Shown here in pieces: positions 10,231-20,056 of a stretch of DNA of 64,000 bases; position 1 is the stretch's first letter; each line of letters starts with the position of its first letter. The DNA comes from Humulus lupulus. Taxonomy: Eukaryota > Streptophyta > Magnoliopsida > Rosales > Cannabaceae. The stretch is from contig NC_084796.1 of assembly GCF_963169125.1 (NCBI RefSeq), positions 89,946,888 to 90,010,887 of the forward strand. Reading direction: 5' to 3'. Below the pieces are notes generated by a model. The model ran no database searches, was not told where the DNA came from, and saw only the letters and a list, made by a program, of their open reading frames with translations. Position numbers and translations under genes: made by a program.

Positions 10231-11152
10231 TCAGGCGACTGCGAGCCAGAGAGTAGCCGCGCCCCCGACGGCACAAAACAATAATTCCCGAGCTCAAGAA
10301 GAAGACAGGCCCCCGCCGATAGATGGAGAGGATGTAATAACCATCTCGGGAGGGCCTCATCCCGCAGGAGTAGGCAGGAATGCCCAAAAGAGATACGTTA
10401 ACGAGCTGAAAACTGGGGATGGGTCTCTTTATGAACCCGAACCTAGGGCTCCAAAAAGCCAGAAGATTGAAACACAACCAATAACCTTTACTGAGGAAGA
10501 CGCATCCCATGTCCAGTTTCCTCACCGTGACCCACTGGTCATCACCCTCCAGCTGGCCAATAAAAGGGTCCACCGAGTTCTCATAGACAATGGGAGCTCA
10601 GTCAACATTCTCTATAAAGCTACCCTCGAAAAGATGGGACTCTCTCTTCGCGACCTGAAAGCGTGTGCAACTACTTTGTACGGCTTTTCAGGAGAAGGGA
10701 CCGCCTGCATGGGATCCATCGAGCTCCCTGTCACCTTGGGAGACTACCCAGTCTCGGCAACCAAGATGATGGAGTTCGTCGTAGTAGACTTACCATCAGC
10801 CTACAATGTACTGCTCGGGAGACCCGCCCTGGTCGGGCTGGGGGCAGTTTCATCAGTAAGGCATCTGGCCCTTAAGTTCCCGACCCCTAGCGGAGTCGGA
10901 ACGTTGAAGGGAGACCAATTAGCAAGGAGGGAATGCTACAGCATCTCCTTGAGAGGAAAGAAACAGACGAGCGCACAAGCACTCGCCATCATTCAAAACA
11001 AAGACGGAACGGTCTTAGAGATTGACGAAGAGATTGATCAAAGGATTGAGGAGAAAGTTGACCTCGAACCTTTAGAGGAGCTCGAAGAAATTCAGCTCGA
11101 AGAAACCGATCCCTTGAAAAAGGTGAGGTCGAAAAACACCTCCAAGATGTGA
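10231..11152 (+). pseudogene. Tat-1 aspartic protease region
   Basis: Continues the gag frame without a break, so Gag and protease share a frame as a polyprotein. The active site reads VLIDNGSSVNILY at about 10577-10615 (D-N-G-S in place of D-S/T-G-A, a known variant in the Tat group). The flap and C-terminal part PSAYNVLLGRPAL lies near 10795-10830. A long acidic tail (EEIDQRIEEKVDLEPLEELEE) follows. The frame closes at 11152 and the polymerase lies in another frame from about 11155, so either a frameshift mutation or a programmed shift separates them; I cannot tell which. Confidence 0.85.
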
Positions 11153-11154
11153 CA

Positions 11155-12501
11155 AAATATCAATTAATTTGCTTTTTGAAGAAAAACTAGGATGTCTTCG
11201 CGTGGTCGCACTCGGACATGGTGGGAATAAGTCTGAATATAGCAAGCCACGCACTGAATATAGACAAGAGCTTCCCCTCGAAGCAACAAAAGCGAAGACA
11301 GCTGGATGAAGATAGAAAGAAAGCTCTAAAGGAGGAGGTTGACAGGTTAAAGGCAAACCGATTTATTAGAGATGCCTTTTACCCTGACTGGGTAGCCAAT
11401 CCGGTGTTGGTCCCATAGCCAAATGGGACGTGGCGAACCTGTATTGACTACTCAGATCTCAACAAAGCTTGCCCGAAAGACTGTTTTCCGTTACCAAGGA
11501 TTGACCAGCTCGTGGATGCCACGGCGGGGCATGGCCTGATGTCCTTCATGGATGCTTATTCTGGATATAACCAGATTCCCATGCATGCCCCCGACCACAA
11601 ACATACGAGCTTCATCACAGATAAGGGGCTATACTGCTATAATGTCATGCCATTCGGGCTCAAGAATGCTGGGGCCACATACCAGCGGCTCGTGAACATG
11701 ATGTTTTCAGAACAAATAGGGAACAACATGGAGGTTTATGTTGATGACATGCTTGTCAAGTCTTAACTCAACAAGAACCATGTTAATGACCTCGAAGAGT
11801 GCTTCGGCGTGCTCCGAAAATTTAACATGAAGCTAAATCCTCAGAAGTGCACTTTTGGGGTATCTTCAGGAAAATTTCTGGGCTTTATTGTGAACTCTCG
11901 TGGAATCGAGGCTAACCCCGACAAGATCAAGGCCCTGATTGACATGCCCTCACCTCGAAGGCACAAATATGTCCAAAGTTTGACTGGCAGGATGGCAGCC
12001 CTAAGCAGATTCATCTCGAAATCTACGGACCGTGGTCTTCCATTTTTCAACTTATTGAGAGGAGGTAAGAAATTCGAATGGACGGAGGAATTCGAGCTGG
12101 CCTTTCAGGAGCTCAAAAAGCACCTTGCAGAACCACCCATCCTATCAAAACCTGAAACGGGAGAAATACTGTACCTATACCTTTCAACCACCGAACACGC
12201 AATAAGCACAGTGCTCGTTCGAGAAGAAGAGAAGGTGCAAAGACCCGTTTATTACATCAATAAAAGATTACTGGGGGCAGAGTCAAGATATCCATTGATG
12301 GAGAAACTTGCGCTCAGTTTGATTCATTTGTCTCGTAAACTCCGCCCCTACTTTCAGGCGCATGCCATCCATGTGCTGACTGAACAACCACTTAGGCAAG
12401 TCTTGTCTAAACCAGAAGCTTCTGGTTGACTTCTTAAATGGGTTGTTGAGCTCGGACAGTTCGAGATCACCTACCACCCGAGAACGACCATTAAGGCATA
12501 G
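11155..12501 (+). pseudogene. Tat-1 reverse transcriptase and degenerate RNase H (tether)
   Basis: One frame (that of 11218) with stops at 11188, 11416, 11764, 12427 and 12499. Blocks in order: DVFAWSHSDM lead-in, NPVLVP and NGTWRTCIDYSDLNKACPKD, FPLPRIDQLVD, FMDAYSGYNQIPM, MPFGLKNAGATYQRLV, and YVDDMLVKS with the catalytic YxDD at about 11740-11751. The thumb follows with LGFIVNSRGIEANPDKI. The next domain aligns with RNase H, but its first catalytic segment reads YLYLSTTEH instead of Y-C-D-A-S, so it lost the active site and acts as a tether. This is known for Tat elements that gained a second RNase H. Confidence 0.9.
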
Positions 12502-12504
12502 GCG

Positions 12505-12966
12505 TTGGCAGACTTTATAGTGGAATGTACTGGCATAGCCGACGACGAGGTAATAACCCCGGCCCACGAGCTGTGGAAACTTTACGTCGACGGCTCATCA
12601 AATGAAAATGGAGCGGGGAAAGGGGTCATTTTGTTTACCCCCGCAGGGAGCAGATTTCATTCTGCCTTAAGATTTGGCTTCAAAGCGTCGAATAATGAGG
12701 CTGAATACGAGGCTTTACTCGCGGGACTTCGTATAGCAAAGGAGCTCAAAGATAGAGCTATACATTGCTACAGTGACTCCCAGCTCGTGGTTAATCAAAT
12801 CCTGGGAGAATACCAGGCTCGTGGAACGAGAATGGCAGCTTATTTGGAGAAGGCAAAATCCGCATTAGGGTGTTTCGAATTTTATACAATCGAATAGGTT
12901 CCCCGCGAGCGGAACTCAAATGCAGATGCCTTAGCTCGACTCGCCACATCCGCTGAAAATGAAGAA
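12505..12966 (+). pseudogene. Tat-1 second, archaeal-type RNase H
   Basis: Same frame as the RT. It has the archaeal-like RNase H1 active-site set: D in YVDGSSNENGAG (12589-12591), E in NNEAEYEALLAGL and D in CYSDSQLVVNQI. This extra domain is the hallmark of plant Tat elements and is thought to replace the decayed RNase H upstream. All three visible acidic residues are present. A TAG at 12895 interrupts the frame (TIE-stop-VPRE, where relatives have Gln). It degrades RNA in the RNA-DNA hybrid during reverse transcription. Confidence 0.88.
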
Positions 12967-14292
12967 CTGAACGTCGTGCCCATAGAACACCTTTGGGCAC
13001 CTAGCATTAATGGGCCAGAGGAGGAAGATGTATGTATGATCGACACAGAGCCTACCTGGATGACCCCAATAGTTGAATACGTCGAAGACGGAGTCCTTCC
13101 AAGAGAACGGAACCAGGCTCGAAAGTTGATGTATCAACTTCCCCGCTACACCATTTTGGACGGGAAGCTACGCAGGAGGGGATATTCCATGCCGTTACTT
13201 AGGTGCGTAACCCCTCCCAAAGCTAAGAAGATCCTTGAAGAAATTCATGAAGGGTTCTGCGGAGATCACACCGGGGGGCATAGCCTATCCAAGAAGATCA
13301 TACGCCAAGGATATTTCTGGCCAACCATTAAAACGGATTCTTTCGAGTACGTGAAGAAATGCGACAAATGCCAGAGATTCACCACGATACCCCGAGCTCC
13401 ACCATCCGAGCTGACCATGTTGACTTCCCCATGGCCTTTCACGGTATGGGGCATCGACCTCATAGGCTCTCTCTCGACTAGCAAAGGCGGAGTAAAATAT
13501 GTTGTAGTCGCTGTGGATTACTTCACGAAATGGATGGAGGCTGAACCATTGGCAACTATAACTTCAAAAAAGATCCATGATTTCGTAGTAAAAAGCATCG
13601 TGTGCCGATATGGGGTGCCGAGGAAGATCGTATCCGACAACGGAACCCAGTTCGATTGTGACTTGTTCACCAACTTTTGTGAAAAGAACGGCATAATAAA
13701 GAGTTTTTCATCAGTAGCTCACCCTCAAGCGAATGGCCAGGTCGAAGCTGTGAACAAAACTCTCAAAAGTTCTCTGAAGAAAAAGTTGGAGGAGGCGAAG
13801 GGACGGTGGCCCGAAGAATTGCCCCAAGTCTTATGGGGATATAGGACCACAGCTCGAACGTCAACAGGACATACCCCGTTCTCTCTAGCATACGGTTGCG
13901 AGGCAATGTTGCCCATTGAGGTCGAAATCCCAACGATCCGAACTCAGATTTACGATCAAAGTTCAAACCACACTCAGCTCGAGGAAACCTTAGACTTGAT
14001 TGAAGAAAAGAGGGAAGAGGCTTAGCTGAGAAATGCTGCTTACCAGCAACGAACTACCAGGTATTTCAACAAGAGGGTTCGAGATCAAAGATTCGGAATG
14101 GGAGATCTGGTGTTGAGACGCATATTTTTGGCAACACGAGATCCAGCAGCTGGAGTGCTCGGGCCGAATTGGGAAGGACCGTACCAGATAGAATCAGTCA
14201 TCCGTCCCAGTGTGTACAAACTTGCGAGATTGGACGGGAGCCTGGTACCGCGAGCATGGAATGGCGAACAACTTAGACCTTACTATCAGTAG
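12967..14292 (+). pseudogene. Tat-1 integrase
   Basis: One frame, broken only by TAG at 14023. The zinc-binding HHCC domain shows HEGFCGDHTGGH and later CDKC. The catalytic triad is intact: D at 13456-13458 (WGIDLIG), D at 13636-13638 (VSDNGTQF) and E at 13744-13746 (NGQVEAVNK). The C-terminal part carries GDLVLRRIF and WEGPYQIESV, a GPY/F-like motif. The C-terminus RAWNGEQLRPYYQ ends at 14292. No chromodomain follows, as expected outside chromoviruses. It inserts cDNA into the genome; this one would be active except for the stop near the end and upstream breaks. Confidence 0.9.
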
Positions 14293-14501
14293 TGTAGGGA
14301 AAGTGTTGCCTGTAACCATGACTTTCTATTTGTATTAGTTTTTTTGCTTTTGAATTCCATCAAATAAAGATCTATTTCATTCAATATATTATCCCTTTTT
14401 ATTTTTGCAATCTCTCTTAATTTAATAACCTATGGTCACACTCATAGGATATTAAGGGGGCATCATCGGTATATATACCATTGATTTAAAAAAATAAAAA
14501 T
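14293..14501 (+). other. Tat-1 3' untranslated stretch
   Basis: Begins after the pol stop. It contains CATAGGATATTAAGGGGGC at 14444-14462, a purine-rich block also kept in Tat-2 at 62493-62512, which may be an internal polypurine tract. No gene seen. Confidence 0.5.
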
Positions 14502-14900
14502 AAAGTATTTGGATGTAACCAGATACGCGAGCTTAGATAGTTTGGACATAACCGAATTATCAAAAACATAAAGTATTTGGATGTAACCAGATACACGAGC
14601 TTAGATAGTCTGGACATAACCGAATTATCAAAAACATAAAGTATTTGGATGTAACCAGATACGCGAGCTTAGATAGTTTGGACATAACCGAATTATAAAA
14701 AAACATAAGTATTTGGATTTAACCAGATACGCGAGCTTAGATAGTTTGGACATAACCGAATTATCAAAAAACATAAGTATTTGGATTTAACCAGATACGC
14801 GAGGTTAAATAGTTTGGACGCAACCGAACTATCAAAAGATAATAACGTTTGGATTTAACCAGATGTGCAAACTTAATAGGTTTGGAGCAAACCAGCCAAA
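14502..14900. repeat. 68-bp tandem array, about 6 units
   Basis: Units start near 14502, 14570, 14638, 14706, 14774 and 14838. A unit begins AAAGTATTTGGATGTAACC and contains AGATACGCGAGCTTAGATAG and TGGACATAACCGAATTATC. The first four are nearly identical; the last two diverge. Tandem repeats between integrase and 3' LTR are usual in Tat elements. Tat-2 lacks a recognisable array at its matching place. Confidence 0.9.
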
Positions 14901-15454
14901 AAACTAGTCGACGATAAGTAGGAACCTCAACCTACTCCGAGATTAGTCGAGATCGAGGCTGGAATATCTTAAAGAAAAATAGTTTCGAACTCATAACCTC
15001 GGAGTAAAAACCAAGGACGAGAAAAAAGTAACTAAGCAAAAGATATAACTAAACCATTCACATTACATACCATATAAGTACTTTCGGGTTCGTGGTTAAA
15101 GTAATATCCGACCTTGATAAATAAAGAGATTGGAAGCGGATAATTTGAGCAAACGATGCATGAATGCATCGAGTCTCGAGCCTAAATGCACACTATGTTT
15201 GTATGAATAAATAAACATAAATTATTCATCAATATAAAATGTGCAAAATATTTCGAGCTGAGAAATGTAAAGCATATATAGGTCAATAATAAAAGAAATT
15301 GTATCAGCCCCGTGGGAATAAATTAAAGTAATTACAAGAAATAAGGGGACGCAGCCCCAAGATAAGATTTCCCAGAGATCAGATTCAAGTAGGAGGAGTC
15401 TCCTTGGCCATCTCAGCATCAGCAGCACCGGACTCCTCAGGACGAAAAGCATGA
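14901..15454. other. Non-coding spacer of Tat-1
   Basis: AT-rich, no open frame of interest. It lies downstream of the antisense gene and probably holds its 3' untranslated end. No clear polyadenylation signal identified. Confidence 0.4.
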
Positions 15455-15976
15455 CTATCCTTCTGGGTTTCCCTCCGAAACAGCCTCGCGAGCAGCCTCT
15501 TCCACCTCAAGTCGAGCATTCCACTTGTCAAGAAGCTTCGCCTCGAGAGGACCTAAGAAGCTGGTGTCCAGGTCTTCATTGTTGGCCCACATTCTGTACA
15601 TGGCCGAATCAACCGCCCGGTCCTTCTTCTCCTTATACTCGGCAAGGAGATGAGCCTTTTCACCCTCAATGATATCAAAGGTGGCGGCCTTTTCCTCTTC
15701 GAGCTTCTTGTTGGCCTCCTGGAGCCGAGCGTTCTCCTTCTTAAGATCTGCGAGCTCGACATTCTCCTTTTCAAGCTCCTCGAGCCTAGCTTTCAGCTTC
15801 CCAAGATCGGTGGCCATGCCCTCAAGTTCCTTAGCTCCTGCATCAAGCTTTGCATTTGCTGCCTTCAGGTCATCGCTTGCTTTGAGGTGGAGATCCTTCG
15901 CCTCCTGAGCATAAGACTTGCTCAAATGGATCTCGTTATTCAACTTATAGTTGAGCTGGGCAGTAAAGGCAAGAGA
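15455..15976 (-). pseudogene. Antisense gene exon 4, coiled coil
   Basis: Starts after TTGTCAG and reads SLAFTAQLNYKLNNE in phase with exon 3. A long heptad-rich coiled coil follows (LGKLKARLEELEKENVELAD, then LKKENARLQEANKKLEEEKA). Then comes a conserved tail with KDRAVDSAMYRMWANNEDLD and an acidic C-terminus ending at 15455. The Tat-2 copy keeps the tail motif as KDRAVDMVMYQIWANNPDLD (63122-63388), so selection once kept this protein. It probably oligomerises; role unknown. Confidence 0.68.
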
Positions 15977-16055
15977 CTGACAAAGGAAGAAATCATCATT
16001 AGCACCAGGTTAGTGTGATTATAACTAAGAAGTAGGACTGAAAAAGGAAACTTAC

Positions 16056-16561
16056 CGCGGCAGTGAGCTCGATACTCTTCTCATAGAGGACAGTGCAGTC
16101 TTGGGTATCATTCAAGCATTGCCATTGGGGAGCTTCGAGACTGCCAAAGCTCTGGTCGATTCGGGACATAACATCCGAGACCAGCGTAGACCCATGGGAC
16201 CCAGCGGCATTGTCAACCACATATGCATCCATGTGGGTAGAAACTAACAGCTTCTGAGCTTGAGAAGCAGAAGGCTTTCTAGGAGGTGGACGAAGTGTCG
16301 ATCGAACCACTACAGGAAGTTGGGGCTCGGTCATGTTAGAGGCATCGACCTGTGAAGTCGATGTCACAGTCGCGGCACCAACCTGCGAAGACGGCGCTGT
16401 GATGGAACCGGAAATAGGCGGAGCTGGGGGGGGAGGTGTCTTCTCGGTCCTCTTGGGGACTTTAGTAGGTCGGTCCACCTTTCATGACCCTGCCCTGGGA
16501 CGCTTGCTCCTTTTGGCGCCACCACTCTTGATGATATTGTCGGGGTCGGAATCCATGGCAC
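16056..16561 (-). pseudogene. Antisense gene exon 3, with one stop
   Basis: Joins exon 2 in phase and reads AMDSDPDNIIKSGG, then a basic stretch, then TGA near 16484-16486, then VDRPTKVPKRT and a Pro/Ser/Thr-rich disordered region. The end is LNDTQDCTVLYEKSIELTAA, and the donor G/GTAAGT follows at 16055. The stop is the clearest sign that this copy is decayed. The matching end of the exon is seen in Tat-2 at about 63733-63901. Confidence 0.58.
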
Positions 16562-16644
16562 CTGCACATTTCCAATCGGAGTTAGACATAATGATAATAA
16601 GCTTGGAAAATTAAAAAAAAAACCAAGTAAAGGAAAAACCTAAC

Positions 16645-17275
16645 TGGAACTCTCCCCCGAACTAGAGCTCGGGGACCATGAAATTCCCCCATCTTCAGAA
16701 GAGGCAGGGGGAGTACCTTCCCTATAGGTGGATGTCAACCTCGAAAGGTCCCTATAATCATTGGTCCCATATTGGATAGCTATCCCGTTCCACACCTCGT
16801 CTGAAGTATACATGGTGTCATACTTCCCGAGCCAACTATCAAACCTATGAACACAAGCGTCTACCCAACTCCATATGTAGAAGTGGTATCTATCATGCGG
16901 GCATGAAACTAACCTATCGGGCTTATGCTTTAGTAAGGTGGGGGACCACATTCTCGAGGTAAGGAGGGCTTTACCTTCGTCCGAGTCCGAACTCGAGGCT
17001 TCGTCATTAGCCTCATTCCCCGACGGCGGACTCCTTCTTCGAACTGGAAGTGGGGGCCTCACCTCTCTCCTCGGAGGAAGGACGCCCGTGGGCAAAGGCA
17101 TCTGCTTCCAATGTTCATACTTTTTATTGGACCAGTCAAAGGTGGACTGGCCCTCTCCCAAAAGTCCGCAATTTCGGAGCTTTTCTTCATGCAAGAGGTA
17201 CAAGAGAGACCTCCTGCCATGAGGGAGTTCGAGCAGGGTCTCTCTATGCCCCTTCATTGCCTCGTCAGTAGGGCG
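16645..17275 (-). pseudogene. Antisense gene exon 2
   Basis: Starts after TTTTCAG and reads RPTDEAMKGHRETLLELP. It is open for about 210 residues to a serine- and glutamate-rich end, closing at A/GTTAGG. It contains a proline- and arginine-rich middle (LPVRRRSPPSGN), an acidic serine patch, and an aromatic-rich block (YHFYIWSWVDACVHRF). No named domain recognised. Without splicing the frame hits TAG one codon past the donor, which supports the intron. Confidence 0.6.
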
Positions 17276-17372
17276 CTGAAAATTGGCAGGAAAGCAAGAC
17301 ACATTTTAACTAAGTACAAATCTCACAGCTAAAAATCCCGAGCACAGAGATAAAGAAAACTGGAATACTTAC

Positions 17373-18258
17373 GAATCCGCCTGAATGAGTAATATCGAGA
17401 CGGGGACAGGCCATCTGTCCAGAAGAAGGCTTTTTTGAAATCAAGTGGATGATTGGGGAGATCTTCAAAGACCTTTTTCTCTTTGGGATAGCTCGAAAGA
17501 TAGTAAAAGCTATCTCCTCCCCAAGCTCGGGAGGGGTTGCTTTTCAGACAAAAGAGATATAAAATCTCCTGAGGAGAAGGCCCTTCCCACTTCAGCTCGT
17601 GGTATAGCGATCTCAGGGCAGACAGAACCCTGTAAGAATTGGTGTTGAGTTGGAACGGAGCCAGCCCAACAAAGTCTGTGAAGTCCTTGAAAAAAGACTT
17701 CAAAGGCAACAGCGCCCCCTCCATCATGTGTTCCTGACTCCATGCCGCGTAACTCAGCCTGTTGTCACGATCCACGAGGGCGTACCAGCTTCGTTCGTGA
17801 GCGGCCAGAGCTCGACATTTCAAAGAACCTGACAACCTGAGGCCATGGAGTGCCAGAATGTCAGTTATCTGACTTGTCGAGGTAACCGAGCTCCAATAGT
17901 GCTCGGCCTCGAAGATTTCTTTCCTCGGCTGCGAGGAAGAAGGCTCCCCCATCAATGTAAATTGAAGTTCTCCTGGACTATACGCGACGGTGACCTTTAA
18001 TGTGGGGTCGAGGGGAATCGGCCTAAGACTTGAGTTGGACTCTGGATAAAGGGCCTCCCGAAGAGTTCTCCTCTTCTTCTCTATGACCTCGTCTATTTGG
18101 TGGCGGTAATGAGCTCGAATATCCTCTTGCTCGCGTGCAAGCTCGTACTCACGGATTCGACGTTGATTCCGAGCAAATAACAATCCCGGGCTCGGGGTTT
18201 TTGGCGAGTAAGGGATTGCCAGCAATGACCCCCACCATCTTTCCAGATTCTGTGACAT
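17373..18258 (-). pseudogene. Antisense gene exon 1, plant transposon-like domain
   Basis: ATG at 18258 directly follows a strong acceptor-like tract (pyrimidines, then CGCTAG), so a non-coding or further coding exon may precede it. One candidate ends at 18776 before GTAAGT, but its phase does not fit. About 295 residues: a charged, helix-rich N-terminus (REYELAREQEDIRAHYR, then KKRRTLREAL), a segment with ALVDRDNRLSYAAW, then FFKDFTDFVGLAPFQLNTN and YRVLSALRSLYHELKW. The second half resembles the plant putative gypsy-type transposon domain (Transposase_28-like), recognised by eye. The exon ends at the donor C/GTAAGT at 17373/17372. Confidence 0.6.
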
Positions 18259-19242
18259 CTAGCGAGAAAGAAAAAATGGTGAAGGCCATGCATGCAAGAA
18301 TTACGAGCTTGATAGGACGAGCTCGGAGTGTAGGAACAAAACAAGCTCGATACTAAGACCATTATTAAAGAGTCAGAACGTGCGTTCCACGAGAAAGGGA
18401 GGAGAGTAGACAATTTTTTTTTAGAATCCCAAAGATCAGGGGAAAAAGAGTGGCGGATAACCAGAAAAGGTAACCTTGGGTATCGTGCATTTGTCAAAGC
18501 CAAGGTTTTATACTCGATATCTTGGTGTACAAGAAACGTCTTTTAAAATTTTTAAAAAACCCAAAAAACAGGAATCTTGTTCAAACATCAAAACTGGATA
18601 TGAACCAGTGATGTAAACCCAGTATGGAAACCTAAAACATAAAAGCCTATCAGAAAACAATTCCCCAATGTATTGTACTAAGAAAATAAACTAGTACATC
18701 CAAAGACGTAACAAGAACAATATGAACAGAAACGGGTATGAGGGAAAATAAAAAAAACAAAGATTGGACACTTACACAATAATGGCAATTGCAGAGAAAT
18801 TGCTGACTGAAGGAGAGGCTGCAAATATGAGCTCACGGACTCGAACAAACCAGAGGTCCTTTGTTTTTTCAGCTGAGAGAACATGCACGAGAAAGAAGTT
18901 CTCTAGGATGGCCTCTGGTTTCGTCTTTTCCCTTTTTTGTTTCTGATGCGTGTAAAATAAGAGGAAGAAGAAGATCTTGAATATAAAGGAGGAAAAGTGA
19001 TCAAAAGGATTAATCTGAGCCATTGACCAGAATCCTCATGAAATCCAACGGTCAGAGGTCAAGGACATGATGGTACCGAAAAGGTGGCAGATGAATGATC
19101 GTGGGCAGGTTTCCAAGGTACTCAAGTACCAAAAATGAGCAATACCCAAATGACGCGTGTCCATTTTCAAGTATATGACGGTACAGTTCCCGAAGAAAGT
19201 AGTTCAAAAGTTTCCTTCTCTTAGGATTCGAACAAATACTTT
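18259..19242. other. Tat-1 region between antisense gene and 3' polypurine tract
   Basis: No convincing gene. On the minus strand an ATG at 19023 opens 82 residues (MAQINPFDHF...) ending at a good donor (T/GTAAGT at 18776/18775). This could be a first exon or leader of the antisense gene joined to the acceptor before 18258, but the phase does not fit. The antisense promoter should lie here; I could not identify it. Confidence 0.4.
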
Positions 19243-19255
19243 TGAGGGGGCAAGA
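19243..19255 (+). promoter_or_regulatory. Tat-1 polypurine tract
   Basis: TGAGGGGGCAAGA directly before the 3' LTR start at 19256. It is the expected primer for plus-strand DNA synthesis. Confidence 0.75.
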
Positions 19256-20051
19256 TGTTATACCCAGATTTCGAGCCATGTTAAATGTGACCTCGAAAGC
19301 TGGATTCACAACGAATGAACTCGTAAAGTCTGAAGTATGTTCCAAGACTGGACATCGAGCCTGCAAAGCTGAGACGACTTCGAATATGGTGGCCTCGAAA
19401 TCCACACGATCTCGAAGGGTAGCACCCGAGATGCATCTATCCTAAGGGATGACCTCGGATCAGGGGTTCCGAGCCTGACGCGAGTACGATCTCGAAAGCC
19501 ATGTGACCTTGGGAGATGTCATTAGCTCGAAAGTTGATGTAAGACCTGGGAGAATAAGGCCTTGGAGATATATGATAATAACCTTGAACATCTTCAAGTG
19601 TTGTCCATAAGAGACGTGGTATACATTTATTAATGTAAATCCCCTAAAATCATGGGATATTATTTGATTAGTAATACGCCCCCTGGTCTTCAGGGGACGT
19701 TTCCTTTTATATCAGATTACAGGCATTTAAAGCCATTTAATTTATTTACAAATAAAGAGTAACTACCTGAAATATCTGGGATAGTATTCAGCAATCTTCT
19801 CTATAAATAGAGAGATCATACACCATTGTAAAGGACCGAATTTCTGAATCTTGAGAGAAAACTCTGAAGAATTCATCCTTGAAGAATTTTCAGAGGTCAT
19901 CTTGAGCTTAATAAAAAAGACTCGTGGACTAGGCAGATTTAACTGCTGAACCACGTAAAAATCGTGTTTTGTATTATTATATTTTCATTGGCCATTACTA
20001 GTTATTGTTTACGTGCTCTTCTTTCACTGTTGATGAAAAACGGCGTCAACA
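19256..20051 (+). repeat. Tat-1 3' LTR
   Basis: 796 bp, same length as the 5' LTR, canonical CA end, followed by TGGAC. TATA box at 19802-19809 and AATAAA at 19910-19915. Confidence 0.95.
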
Positions 20052-20056
20052 TGGAC

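Larger units (their letters stand above)
15455..18258 (-). other. Antisense spliced gene of Tat-1 (four exons, function unknown)
   Basis: Four long minus-strand frames are separated by short gaps bounded by good GT...AG signals. Proposed exons: 18258-17373, 17275-16645, 16561-16056 and 15976-15455. Introns: 97, 83 and 79 bp. Donors read C/GTAAGT, A/GTTAGG and G/GTAAGT; acceptors TTTTCAG, TGTGCAG and TTGTCAG. Phases agree for exons 2-3 and 3-4. Exons 1-2 do not join in phase, so an indel or another site is involved. One TGA lies in exon 3. The product would be about 850 residues. Antisense genes at this place are known in Tat elements, with unknown role. Tat-2 keeps a decayed copy at 63122-63960. 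Confidence 0.72.
7250..20051 (+). mobile_element. Tat-1: Ty3/gypsy Tat-lineage element with antisense gene, TSD TGGAC
   Basis: Complete by structure: TGTTATACCC start, GGCGTCAACA end, TGGAC at 7245-7249 and 20052-20056. LTRs 7250-8045 and 19256-20051 are equal in length (796 bp). By hand count they differ at about 24 positions, near 3 percent. Between them lie gag, protease, RT, a degenerate RNase H, a second archaeal-type RNase H, integrase, a 68-bp tandem array, an antisense multi-exon gene and a polypurine tract. The second RNase H and the antisense gene place it in the Tat group (Retand/Tat-like). About ten nonsense codons and one frameshift make it non-autonomous now. Confidence 0.92.

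Noticed and set aside
10663..10875. Extra plus-strand frames inside Tat-1 gag and protease, and minus frames at 9857-10573
   Set aside because: Overlap a recognised protease in the correct frame and have no family features of their own.
14502..14900. CRISPR array
   Set aside because: Direct repeats are contiguous 68-bp units with no spacers, in a plant retrotransposon.
15650..16018. Plus-strand frames over the antisense gene (for example 15650-16018 and 16938-17222)
   Set aside because: They are shadows: leucine- and serine-rich readings opposite the coiled coil and exon frames, without conservation in Tat-2.
18093..18503. Minus-strand frame of 136 residues upstream of antisense exon 1
   Set aside because: Overlaps exon 1 in another frame; its continuation through the acceptor gives no recognisable sequence.
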